A stretch of DNA of 64,000 nt from JACMLD01 sp044227095 (lineage in GTDB: Bacteria > Bacteroidota > Bacteroidia > Chitinophagales > Chitinophagaceae). The notes under the pieces are model-generated. The model was given only the letters and a program-made list of their open reading frames with translations. It made no database searches and was not told the origin of the DNA. Within the stretch, counting starts at the first letter, position 1. Each line of letters starts with the position of its first letter. The position numbers and the translations under genes were made by a program. The stretch is taken from positions 682,001 through 746,000 of the forward strand of contig JBGAFV010000001.1 in assembly GCA_044227095.1 (NCBI GenBank), in the 5' to 3' direction. Of this stretch, positions 37,281 through 44,900 are shown one piece after another.

Positions 37281-37829
37281 ATGCTACTGAACAAATACCA
37301 ATGGGCTGCTATTGCGGCAGCCCTTATTACGCCCTTTTGTATACATGTAATTATAAAAAAACGAAATCCGTACGCTTTGACACCTCTGGAACTTGCCAAC
37401 ATGAAAGCCTTCTTACTCATGATACAATATTCAGAAGGTACTTACGGCCCCAATGCTTACCACACTTTGTACGGGGGGAGTTTATTTAATGATTTTTCGC
37501 AACACCCTAACACGCCTGTTACCAAATGGGGTATTACCAGCACGGCAGCAGGCGCCTACATGATACTCAACAGGGTTTGGGTAGAGTTGCAAACAGCGCT
37601 GAAGTTGCCTGATTTTTCCCCTGCATCCCAGGATAAAGCAGCAATAGAACTGATACGAAAAAAGAATGCATTGCCGGATGTACTGGCGGGTAACCTCGAG
37701 CAAGCAATTTATAAATGCCGCAAGATATGGGCGTCGCTGCCAGGTGCAGGATATGGTCAGCACGAGAATAAACTGGCTTTGCTGGCAGGGATGTTCCAGA
37801 AAGCTGGTGGCAACCTTTCAACCGCATAA
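37281..37829 (+). CDS. Lambda-R-type endolysin (lytic transglycosylase, GH104-like) with membrane anchor
   Basis: A 182-residue protein. An N-terminal hydrophobic anchor (about 8-25) precedes a domain that matches phage lambda endolysin R in order: IQYSEGT with catalytic Glu52, YHTLYGGSLFNDFS, STAAGAYMIL, DKAAIELI and the closing LPGAGYGQHENK. Lambda R is a transglycosylase that cuts murein glycan strands. The uncleaved N-terminal anchor suggests a SAR-type or membrane-held enzyme activated during lysis, or a virion-associated enzyme for entry. It overlaps no neighbour (16 bp after protein A). Confidence 0.88.
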   Translation: MLLNKYQWAAIAAALITPFCIHVIIKKRNPYALTPLELANMKAFLLMIQYSEGTYGPNAYHTLYGGSLFNDFSQHPNTPVTKWGITSTAAGAYMILNRVWVELQTALKLPDFSPASQDKAAIELIRKKNALPDVLAGNLEQAIYKCRKIWASLPGAGYGQHENKLALLAGMFQKAGGNLSTA

Positions 37830-37839
37830 AGCAGAAAAA

Positions 37840-38223
37840 ATGCAAAAAAGAATTAAGAAACGATTTGATCTGAATATAACCGAGCCCGATGCAATACAAT
37901 CCCAAACGTTTGAACTGGACAAAACTGTTGTTGCGTTGCATGGCCTTGTATTCACGGCTGACAGAGACGATTTCCTATATTATCGCGGTGCTGCTAAGGT
38001 AGAAATCAACCGCCAGGAGATCTTCCCGGAAAATTATGAATGCAAGCTCCTGATGACAGGGATCAATGTATCTCCTAATGACCGCTATTACAACCTGGGC
38101 GGTATTGAACCTGGCAATGGTAAGATTAAAGTGGACTATAAAGACACTAACGCGTCCAATACGATTTACGAGAGCTACCGCGTATCTATCTATCTCGATT
38201 GTGAAATCAATGAACAGGCATGA
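37840..38223 (+). CDS. Candidate capsid-type protein B (single beta-rich domain)
   Basis: A 127-residue protein; the ATG at 37840 follows the endolysin by 10 bp. It is almost entirely beta-rich: basic start MQKRIKKRF, strands TVVALHGLVF, the central EINRQEIFPE, then LMTG...YYNLGG and YESYRVSIYLDCE. The central and terminal segments correspond to protein A, and the start and end resemble protein C. A single jelly-roll capsid role is an inference. Its stop overlaps the next start (ATGATGA), so translation is likely coupled. Confidence 0.5.
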   Translation: MQKRIKKRFDLNITEPDAIQSQTFELDKTVVALHGLVFTADRDDFLYYRGAAKVEINRQEIFPENYECKLLMTGINVSPNDRYYNLGGIEPGNGKIKVDYKDTNASNTIYESYRVSIYLDCEINEQA

Positions 38224-38717
38224 TGACCGAAGAAGTAATCATAAAGAAACTATGGATAGAAAAGATAGGGCAGCTCGTGCAATTTCAAATCCAGTTACCG
38301 AAAGATGCGAAACGGATCATCGGCTTCGAGTATGGCTTATCGGGTAGCTACGGTATACCGTTACAAAACGCCAGGATGATGGTAGCGTTTGTGAACCCGT
38401 TGGGTGATCCATCCTTCGCAGTTCCTTCCAATAAACCAATTGGACGTTTAAGCCTTCAGAGCGCAGGTGCAGAAAATTGTTTTTTACAAATGGATTTAGT
38501 GGAAAACAGGAATAAAAAATTGCATGAACAGGTAGCGGTGGCTTTATGGGAGCCACAGCTATGGACACACGCCGGAAAAAAGGAAGAATTATCCTTGAGT
38601 GTAGGTACTAATGGAATGGTGGAAGGCTTTTTTAAAAACCAGTATGGCATAGACGAATACTATTCACTGACCTACAATTTGCTATTGTACCTCTGGATTG
38701 AAAAATGTAAACCATGA
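38220..38717 (+). CDS. Candidate capsid-type protein C (beta-rich)
   Basis: A 165-residue protein. The opening IKKLWIEKIG is followed by QFQIQLPKDAKRIIGFEYGL, which parallels the LPK strand of protein A. More strands follow, and the closing YYSLTYNLLLYLWIEK parallels the end of protein B. No catalytic motif or membrane segment is present. It may form a heteromeric coat with A and B or be a vertex protein. The start overlaps gene B (either of two adjacent ATGs). Confidence 0.5.
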   Translation: MMTEEVIIKKLWIEKIGQLVQFQIQLPKDAKRIIGFEYGLSGSYGIPLQNARMMVAFVNPLGDPSFAVPSNKPIGRLSLQSAGAENCFLQMDLVENRNKKLHEQVAVALWEPQLWTHAGKKEELSLSVGTNGMVEGFFKNQYGIDEYYSLTYNLLLYLWIEKCKP

Positions 38718-38720
38718 AAT

Positions 38721-39053
38721 ATGAATGGAAATATAGCACTTGCATATATGAATAAACGCGCTTGTGAATTAGGCTATGATGGTCAATATTCTTTTCGCGT
38801 GAGGCATTTGGTTTTGCAACCTGTTGAAACAAGGGTGCTCAGTCTTCATAATCAGTTTATGATTCTACTGGAACCTTACTGCGATAAACGAATTGAAAGC
38901 CATGCAGGCGTGTTTGATTTGAGTGAACAGCTTGCCAATGAATTACAATACGAACACAGGGGAGAAATCACTATTACCAATCAATCCATTTTTATCAGCC
39001 ATTGCCGGTTTATACAAGTCATTCCAAATTTTTGTAAGCCCCTTTGTCAATAA
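38721..39053 (+). CDS. Small beta-rich protein of the virus-like module
   Basis: A 110-residue protein starting 3 bp after gene C. Strands YSFRVRHLVLQPVE, QFMILLEPYC and EITITNQSIFI are evident; it contains four Cys and no membrane segment. An internal ATG at 38748 is an alternative start. No family is recognised. Position and size suggest a minor structural protein. Confidence 0.5.
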   Translation: MNGNIALAYMNKRACELGYDGQYSFRVRHLVLQPVETRVLSLHNQFMILLEPYCDKRIESHAGVFDLSEQLANELQYEHRGEITITNQSIFISHCRFIQVIPNFCKPLCQ

Positions 39054-39056
39054 ATT

Positions 39057-39878
39057 ATGCCAGTAATCAACGATACATATGATCAACTAAAGATTGACAA
39101 GCTGAAATACTTCCTGGAAGATATGGCAGGCAAAGGCCATGCACGCCCTTTTGAAATATTCGTGGATTCACTGAAATGTGTGCCAAAAACAGAAGACCCA
39201 AAGGACTTTGACAGTTTTGAATATTATATGAATGAGAATACAGAAAAGATCCGCATCCTCATTTATAATTCAAACCTGTCGCCACGCAATGACCAGTATT
39301 GCTTCTACGTGCAACAGCAAAAGCAATCGCAACAACAACAGCCTACTGGTGGCCTGGGTGAGATCGATAATATCATACAGGAGAAACTGACTGCCCGAGA
39401 CCGTGAGCATGAACTGGGTCGACTACAAAACGAGTTGGAAGAAACTAAAAAGCAACTCGAAGAAGCAGAAGAATATGCGGAGACCCTGGAACAGCAACTG
39501 GAAGAATCTAAGACCAATAAATACAAATTGGGCAAGATTGACCTGGTGGAATTTGGTGGCGTACTGATAGAAAAACTGGCGATGAAAAACTCCCCGGCAC
39601 TCGAAAAGATGGGGCTGGGTGGGTTTGTAAATGCTGAAGCAAAGCAACCAAGTAGTAATACTGAAGAATCACATGCCAGCTATCAGAAAAAACCAAATGC
39701 CGATGCCAGCGGTACTTTAAATGAACAACAGCTTCGTTACCTGTCCATACTGGAGGAAATGGGCGAAAATTTTGATGATGCACAACTGGAAAGTATCATG
39801 CATATTATCAGGAAGTTCAATACCCAGCCAGAACAGGTAAAAATAGTAGCTGATTTATTAAACATCGAAACAAAATAA
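39057..39878 (+). CDS. Coiled-coil protein of the virus-like module
   Basis: A 273-residue protein. Residues about 1-95 are a mixed alpha/beta N-terminal domain. A Gln-rich linker (QQQKQSQQQQP) follows, then a long coiled coil at about 115-155 (ELEETKKQLEEAEEYAETLE), a hydrophilic linker, and a helical end (LSILEEMGENFDDAQLES). The layout suggests a scaffold, spike or assembly protein. No family is recognised. It is followed 4 bp later by a 60-residue helical protein, so an operon is certain. Confidence 0.55.
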   Translation: MPVINDTYDQLKIDKLKYFLEDMAGKGHARPFEIFVDSLKCVPKTEDPKDFDSFEYYMNENTEKIRILIYNSNLSPRNDQYCFYVQQQKQSQQQQPTGGLGEIDNIIQEKLTARDREHELGRLQNELEETKKQLEEAEEYAETLEQQLEESKTNKYKLGKIDLVEFGGVLIEKLAMKNSPALEKMGLGGFVNAEAKQPSSNTEESHASYQKKPNADASGTLNEQQLRYLSILEEMGENFDDAQLESIMHIIRKFNTQPEQVKIVADLLNIETK

Positions 39879-39882
39879 TCTT

Positions 39883-40065
39883 ATGAATAAATACCAATTC
39901 GAGATCACGCTTGCGGCACTATCCCCCACTGAAGCAGAAGCAAAAATGAAAGCCTTAACAACGCTTGCCAGCAAACTAACCGAAAAGGAATTAAGCAAGT
40001 TGGCTCATGTAATAAAGCATGACCCTGTGAAAACTGCACTGGCAAAAAAATATTTAGGTGTATAA
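39883..40065 (+). CDS. Tiny helical protein
   Basis: A 60-residue, mostly helical protein rich in Ala, Lys and Leu (EAEAKMKALTTLASKLTEKE). No membrane segment or motif. The tight spacing on both sides and protein-like composition support it as a real gene. Function unknown. Confidence 0.5.
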   Translation: MNKYQFEITLAALSPTEAEAKMKALTTLASKLTEKELSKLAHVIKHDPVKTALAKKYLGV

Positions 40066-40093
40066 CTGGCTGCGTTTTTAATTCCATATCCCT

Positions 40094-40789
40094 ATGAACA
40101 CTGAAACTTCCACCCACGACAGCGGCTCCTTTACCCTCAAAGAAAAAATCGGATATAGCATAGCCGGTCTGGTTGTGATTGGTGGAAGTTTCTTTATTGT
40201 AAGGCATATCGTACGCAAGGCAAGGGCTACTGCAGAGGAGAAAAAAACATTTGAAGAAGCTAATCCTGCCACCTATGCCAAGCAGATAAAAATGGCTTTT
40301 GAAAATGACATGCCTTTTGGATGGGGAACTAATAAAGAAGCATTGCGTAAGACGGTGCAAGCGATACCAAGCAAGGAAGAATTCAAGAAGACTATTAACT
40401 CTTATCAAAAACTGTATACACGCAGCATGATGGCAGATATGCAGGATGAACTAACCAGCAGTGAGTATAGTGAAATGCTCGCGATCATTGGCGCAAAGCC
40501 TGATAAGGGTTCATCACCAATTAAAATACAATCAACGCCCTTGCAATTTGGGGAGTGGGCCAAAAGATTAAAAGCGGCTTTTGATATTACCTATTGGGGC
40601 ATACCTGGAACTGATGAACAAGCCATCAAAGCAGTTTTCATTGAAATACCCACGCAAGCAGATTTCTGGCAAACGGCTACGATTTACCAAAAGCTCTATG
40701 GAAATGAACTGGTAAAAGATCTAAAAAATGAACTGGAGTTCTGGGAATACCAGCCGATGATGAATATTATTCTAAAAAAACCGAAGTGA
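40094..40789 (+). CDS. Membrane protein with two annexin-like repeats
   Basis: A 231-residue protein. A membrane segment lies at about 17-37 (IAGLVVIGGSFFIVRHIV) with basic residues after it. Two repeats of about 70 residues follow: FGWGTNKEALRKTVQAIP with YQKLYTRSMMADMQDEL, and WGIPGTDEQAIKAVFIEI with YQKLYGNELVKDLKNEL. Both match the annexin repeat pattern (GxGT, acidic/amide, Ala-Ile/Leu, then YxxLYxxxLxxDLxxEL). The first keeps the GxGT loop with an acidic residue about 39 positions later, the annexin calcium/membrane motif. Its role in the module is inferred: membrane binding or bending. Confidence 0.6.
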   Translation: MNTETSTHDSGSFTLKEKIGYSIAGLVVIGGSFFIVRHIVRKARATAEEKKTFEEANPATYAKQIKMAFENDMPFGWGTNKEALRKTVQAIPSKEEFKKTINSYQKLYTRSMMADMQDELTSSEYSEMLAIIGAKPDKGSSPIKIQSTPLQFGEWAKRLKAAFDITYWGIPGTDEQAIKAVFIEIPTQADFWQTATIYQKLYGNELVKDLKNELEFWEYQPMMNIILKKPK

Positions 40790-40797
40790 TAATCCCT

Positions 40798-41784
40798 ATG
40801 AAAACAAAAAGAAATAAAACGGTCAAAAGTAGAACTACAAGAACCGGCTCCTCAAAGGCATCTAAAAAAACAAATAAGAAGAAAATTATTGTAGGTTCAT
40901 TGGCCGTTGGTGCAGCGGGTATCCTGGGTTATTTTGGCTGGCAGTACTGGAAAAAAAGAAAAGCGAGTGCCGGAGGATCAAGCCTGGAGGAACTTTTGAA
41001 AACCGGTTCGTCGAGCATGCAAGCAAATGTTGCCAGCTCCGTTACAACCAATCCAACACTCACCAATAGCCGAAAACTACATACAGCTTCAGGTAATGAG
41101 ACTAGTTCAGCGAGCAGCGATAGCTTCCCACTCAAAAAAGGCAGTAAGGGGGATAAAGTAAAGCTATTGCAACAAGCTTTGATAGCTAAATACGGCAAGT
41201 CAATCCTTGCTAAGTATGGTGCCGATGGCCAGTTCGGTTCTGAACTACTAAATGCTTTAAAGAAAGCTGGCATTCCTGCCACCGTCAATGAAAGCACATT
41301 CAATGTGTTGACCCAATCCATCAAAGTGGATAAATCAACGCTCGGAACCGAACTCTATAAGGCTGTTGCGTCCAATAATTACAATAAAGCTTTATCGCTC
41401 TTAAAGCAAATGCAGTCCACGGAAGATTATGCTGCAGCCAATGATCTCTTTAAGCAAAATCGTATAGGGGGCATCCGGCAAACCATTGTAAATGGGTTAC
41501 TCAATACATTTTCTACAGCAGCGCAAAAGGAAGCTATCAAGTTTGAATTTCTGCGCATGGGCTTGCAGTTTGATGGCAATAAATGGAGCTTGTCTGGATT
41601 TGATGGTAAACCCATTGTTACAATTGAACCAGCTACCATCTGGGTGGATGCAGTGAATGGTGTGCCGGTGCCTGCACGCATGGTACTCGGCAATGAAGTG
41701 TCCCGCAAATTGGACTACACCCTATTTGAAAACAATGGAAAGTATTTCCTGGTCTATTCTAAATCCGTACAATATTTAAACTGA
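40798..41784 (+). CDS. Membrane-anchored peptidoglycan-binding protein
   Basis: A 328-residue protein. The basic N-terminus and a membrane segment at about 23-42 (VGSLAVGAAGILGYFGWQYW) precede a Ser-rich linker. A PG_binding_1-type domain lies at about 110-175 (LKKGSKGDKVKLLQQAL, then GADGQFGSELLNALKKAG). The rest is a 150-residue helical and beta part, including a stretch (ELYKAVASNNYNKALSLL) that may be a diverged relative of the annexin-like repeat before it. The ATG at 40798 is chosen; a GTG at 40786 overlaps the previous stop. It likely tethers an enzyme or particle to the wall. Confidence 0.7.
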   Translation: MKTKRNKTVKSRTTRTGSSKASKKTNKKKIIVGSLAVGAAGILGYFGWQYWKKRKASAGGSSLEELLKTGSSSMQANVASSVTTNPTLTNSRKLHTASGNETSSASSDSFPLKKGSKGDKVKLLQQALIAKYGKSILAKYGADGQFGSELLNALKKAGIPATVNESTFNVLTQSIKVDKSTLGTELYKAVASNNYNKALSLLKQMQSTEDYAAANDLFKQNRIGGIRQTIVNGLLNTFSTAAQKEAIKFEFLRMGLQFDGNKWSLSGFDGKPIVTIEPATIWVDAVNGVPVPARMVLGNEVSRKLDYTLFENNGKYFLVYSKSVQYLN

Positions 41785-41793
41785 TATAAACCG

Positions 41794-42192
41794 ATGAAAA
41801 GATTTATTAAGCATATCGTTGTGCACAACACTGCCACATTTGATCCAAAGGTTAGCCAGCACTATGGATTCTTCCATTATGTAGTAGAAAGAAATGGAGA
41901 AATAAAAAAAATACACGCAGAAGAAAACGTAATCAAACACCTGCCAGAAGTAGATAACGAGGCAATTCATATTGCATATACAGGCGGCCGTAATAAATCC
42001 GGGGCACTTGGCGATACCCGCACACCGGTGCAGGAAGAAGCCCTGTTTAATAAACTGGTGGCTTTATCAGTAAAATACAATGGCGCATCTATTTGCGGGC
42101 ATAATGACCTGGATGCTTCTGCTAACTGCCCAGGCTTTAGCGTAAAAGAATGGCTGCGAAATTATGAACCAGATTTATCAATATCGGCATAG
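41794..42192 (+). CDS. N-acetylmuramoyl-L-alanine amidase, small T7-lysozyme-like
   Basis: A 132-residue amidase. Zinc ligands are visible: His in IVVHNTAT, His in ICGHNDLD and Cys in ANCPGF; the substrate-side segment is HYVVERNGEI. The family cuts the amide between muramic acid and L-Ala in peptidoglycan. It is short and has no signal peptide, so release must be through a holin or it is carried in the particle. A related amidase follows immediately (32-bp gap). Confidence 0.85.
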   Translation: MKRFIKHIVVHNTATFDPKVSQHYGFFHYVVERNGEIKKIHAEENVIKHLPEVDNEAIHIAYTGGRNKSGALGDTRTPVQEEALFNKLVALSVKYNGASICGHNDLDASANCPGFSVKEWLRNYEPDLSISA

Positions 42193-42224
42193 CTCAATAT
42201 CGCATACTTATTCAATCTAAACCC

Positions 42225-42695
42225 ATGAGAGAGATAAAATACATCGTGGTCCATTGCACGGCTACAGCCGTGACAGCCACCATTGAAAGCATTGAGCGCT
42301 ACTGGCTAGAAATCCTTCACTGGAAAAATCCCGGTTATCATTATATCATCCAGCGGGATGGCACCATCGTCAACATCAACGCAGAAGAAAATATTTCCAA
42401 CGGCGTAGCAGGATTTAACAAAAATGCTATTCACATCTCTTATATCGGTGGTATTGCAGAAAATGGAAAACCATTTGACAATCGCACCGACCAGCAAAAA
42501 TTATCCTTGTACAACAAGCTCAAAGAACTGGCGACAAAATATCCTGATGCCGTGATACTTGGTCACCGCGATTTTAGTCCGGATAAAAATCACGATGGCT
42601 TTATCGAGTACACAGAGTGGATAAAAGCCTGCCCGGCATTTGATGTGAAAGAATGGCTGAAACATTACCGGCCTGAACATTCCATCGCTGTTTGA
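42225..42695 (+). CDS. N-acetylmuramoyl-L-alanine amidase, second copy
   Basis: A 156-residue paralogue of the amidase at 41794: IVVHCTAT, YHYIIQRDGTIV, ILGHRDFSPD and KACPAFDVKEWL. It carries an extra insertion around NHDGFIEYTEWI between the His and the Cys, as in many Bacteroidota phage amidases. All zinc ligands are present. The stop overlaps the next start codon (TGATG). Confidence 0.88.
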   Translation: MREIKYIVVHCTATAVTATIESIERYWLEILHWKNPGYHYIIQRDGTIVNINAEENISNGVAGFNKNAIHISYIGGIAENGKPFDNRTDQQKLSLYNKLKELATKYPDAVILGHRDFSPDKNHDGFIEYTEWIKACPAFDVKEWLKHYRPEHSIAV

Positions 42696-43366
42696 TGCTG
42701 AAAGCTATCATACAAACGCTTGGCTCAAAAAACTACCGGGTATATACCAGGCCATTTGAATTAAACATACTCGGTATCCGGTCTGACAGCACAGTACCAA
42801 ACCAGTTTGATGATACCATTCACCTATTCTTTAAAAACAATAACAACCAATGGATACAGTATATTTTCCCTGCTACCACCGATCCGGGCACCTACTGGCT
42901 GCAAAACCCTTTGCAGGCGCAAGGGACAGCTATACTTGCGCAAGGACAATACCAGCATGCTTACCAGATCGGTCTTCACCGGAGTAAATATTATGCGCTC
43001 GTGCAAGTAAAACCGGTTACGATTATCAGAGACTATGACCGGAATGCTGTACTTGATTTTTATAACGGCACTAAACAGGTGGGAATATATGGCATCAATA
43101 TTCATCATGCTTCGTCTAATGGTATTACTAAAGAAGTGGATAAATATTCAGCGGGTTGCCAGGTGTTTGCAAATATCAATGAGTTCAATCTATTTATGCA
43201 GCTATGTGAAAAACACAAAACGATGTATGGCAACAGCTTTACTTATACACTGATCGATAAAAGAGCGATTACAAGAGCCGAGCGAAAAATGCTACTCATG
43301 AGCCTTACAGGCATAGGAGCCGGTGTTGGTGCTGCATATGTAACCTATAAAATTCTTGAACCATGA
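42695..43366 (+). CDS. Putative peptidoglycan L,D-peptidase/transpeptidase-like phage enzyme
   Basis: A 223-residue protein. Near residue 145 it has INIHHAS, and about 25 residues later SAGCQVF, the His and SxGC arrangement of YkuD-like L,D-transpeptidases or carboxypeptidases; a similar pattern is seen in phage lytic proteins. A C-terminal membrane segment (about 205-221, MSLTGIGAGVGAAYV) anchors it. The ATG at 42695 overlaps the previous stop, and its own stop overlaps the next ATG. Whether it cleaves or forms peptide links is unknown. Confidence 0.65.
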   Translation: MLKAIIQTLGSKNYRVYTRPFELNILGIRSDSTVPNQFDDTIHLFFKNNNNQWIQYIFPATTDPGTYWLQNPLQAQGTAILAQGQYQHAYQIGLHRSKYYALVQVKPVTIIRDYDRNAVLDFYNGTKQVGIYGINIHHASSNGITKEVDKYSAGCQVFANINEFNLFMQLCEKHKTMYGNSFTYTLIDKRAITRAERKMLLMSLTGIGAGVGAAYVTYKILEP

Positions 43367-43578
43367 AACATTTTTTATTGGCAATATTAAAAGACAAGAA
43401 TGGTGAGTTCAGCCTTCGCGAAATCGCCACTGTGCTATTCATCGTAGTCATCATTATTAGCTGGGCGGCTGCACAGTTTTTTCATTTAGCGGTGCCGGAG
43501 TTTATGTTTTACGCATTTGTCAGCCTGGTGGGTGCTGGCTGCTTCGGCTACTCCATCGAAAAGAAAACCTCTAACTAA
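43363..43578 (+). CDS. Holin-like small membrane protein
   Basis: A 71-residue protein with two hydrophobic segments (about 20-38, TVLFIVVIIISWAAA, and 44-62, FMFYAFVSLVGAGCFGY) and charged ends (KDKNGEFSLRE, EKKTSN). Size, two membrane spans and position directly after lytic enzymes fit a holin. The start overlaps the previous stop (ATGA). No sequence family is recognised. Confidence 0.6.
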   Translation: MKHFLLAILKDKNGEFSLREIATVLFIVVIIISWAAAQFFHLAVPEFMFYAFVSLVGAGCFGYSIEKKTSN

Positions 43579-43607
43579 ACCTTATTGAAAATTATAATCC
43601 GTACACT

Positions 43608-44303
43608 ATGTTCTCATTTAAACTTAGATCTACTCCTATCTTAGCCCTTATTCCTTTTGTAATGGGATTTGTTATTGCATTACTATTAATGAGCGACTGT
43701 AATAATCATTCTGTTAAAACTCATGATGTTCTTACACCCAAAATCATACAAAAGATGGCTGATAGTATTAATAAGGACTACCAGGTCAGAATAGACTTGC
43801 TGGAAGGACAGAATGAATTATTGCAGAATAAAATTACTAGTTATCATAATCAACTCATCGCAGTAAGGTCAAAAGCGAAAAGTAAAGAGAAAACAATAAA
43901 GAATCTGATCGCTCCCAAAGGCTTTGCTGCAAGTGAACTATTGGAAAAAGAAGAAGCTGTACATATTCCGGTAGACAGCAGCTTAACGCCTTGTGATTCG
44001 CTGGCAGAGCAGACCGCTGAATACATGCAAATCACTGCCACCAAAGACAGTTTATATGAACTGCAAATTAATACCTTGGATAACCTTATAACAGTAAAGG
44101 ATAGTGTCATTGAAGAGAAAACCAATCAATATGAGCAGACATCCGTGCTGCTGAAACAATCATTAGCCCTGCAGGAAAATCTTCTATCAGATAACCGGAA
44201 GCTGGAGAAAAAGTCACGACGACAAAAACGTGGGAACAGGTTGCTCGTTATAGGCGCTGCTATCCTGTCTGCATTTACTACTGATTATTTAACCCATAAG
44301 TAA
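43608..44303 (+). CDS. Membrane-anchored coiled-coil protein, spanin/Rz-like
   Basis: A 231-residue protein. An N-terminal anchor (about 11-31, ALIPFVMGFVIALLLM) is followed by a long coiled coil (about 45-105 and again about 140-200). The basic patch KKSRRQKRGNR precedes a second hydrophobic run near the end (LLVIGAAILSAF). A periplasmic coiled coil on a membrane anchor next to holin and endolysin genes resembles Rz-type spanins, which fuse inner and outer membranes at lysis. The C-terminal run could instead sit in the outer or second membrane. Inference from context. Confidence 0.5.
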   Translation: MFSFKLRSTPILALIPFVMGFVIALLLMSDCNNHSVKTHDVLTPKIIQKMADSINKDYQVRIDLLEGQNELLQNKITSYHNQLIAVRSKAKSKEKTIKNLIAPKGFAASELLEKEEAVHIPVDSSLTPCDSLAEQTAEYMQITATKDSLYELQINTLDNLITVKDSVIEEKTNQYEQTSVLLKQSLALQENLLSDNRKLEKKSRRQKRGNRLLVIGAAILSAFTTDYLTHK

Positions 44304-44305
44304 TT

Positions 44306-44473
44306 ATGAAGGAAAAAACAATTATTACCGGTAGTACACTGGTCGTATCACTGCTTAGTTACTGGTATGCGAAAGCAGATGGCAAGGATGCTGCTCCTTA
44401 TGTAATGTTGGGCGGCTTCCTGGGTTCACTGATTGGAGAAGGTATTGCAGATCTTGTAAAAAATAGCAAATAG
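44306..44473 (+). CDS. Tiny membrane protein after the lysis genes
   Basis: A 55-residue protein with a first hydrophobic segment (about 7-22, ITGSTLVVSLLSYWYA) and a second (about 33-50, VMLGGFLGSLIGEGIA). It lies 2 bp after the spanin-like gene, so co-translation is likely. It may be an antiholin or a virion membrane protein; no family is recognised. Confidence 0.6.
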   Translation: MKEKTIITGSTLVVSLLSYWYAKADGKDAAPYVMLGGFLGSLIGEGIADLVKNSK

Positions 44474-44618
44474 AAATGTAGCGCTTTTTAAATCATTAAT
44501 TATAGGACTTGTATAAAGCTCATCATGAATTGCAGAAGTTTTTTACTGATCAAAAAACAAGATTAGAAAAATATTCATTTAGGGCTGGCGATGATTGCGG
44601 CCAAGCATATTAAAACAT

Positions 44619-44882
44619 ATGATATACAATCTTTACGATAATGGTGTTTGCATCGCATTTGTGCTGGACGGTAATACAGTGCTTATTCATAAAACAGCTA
44701 TTAAAAATGTATCTGTTATCCGCGATAGCATTATCAAAATCCAATTGGATTGTTGTATGAACAACATCTTTATCAGCTTCAAGGATGTTATATCCCCACC
44801 GTCTACTTCAGCCGATATTATGCTGAATCAAATCAACAGTTGGATATATAGTAATAACGCGCCTTTTGAGCCGGGTCGTTGA
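44619..44882 (+). CDS. Small protein upstream of the giant helicase
   Basis: An 87-residue protein, taking the ATG at 44619 rather than an upstream TTG. It is mixed beta/alpha with no membrane segment (YDNGVCIAFVLDGNTVLIHK). No family is recognised. It lies 18 bp before the DarB-like gene and is likely co-transcribed with it. Confidence 0.5.
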   Translation: MIYNLYDNGVCIAFVLDGNTVLIHKTAIKNVSVIRDSIIKIQLDCCMNNIFISFKDVISPPSTSADIMLNQINSWIYSNNAPFEPGR

Positions 44883-44900
44883 AAGTTTATTTTGGTACCT

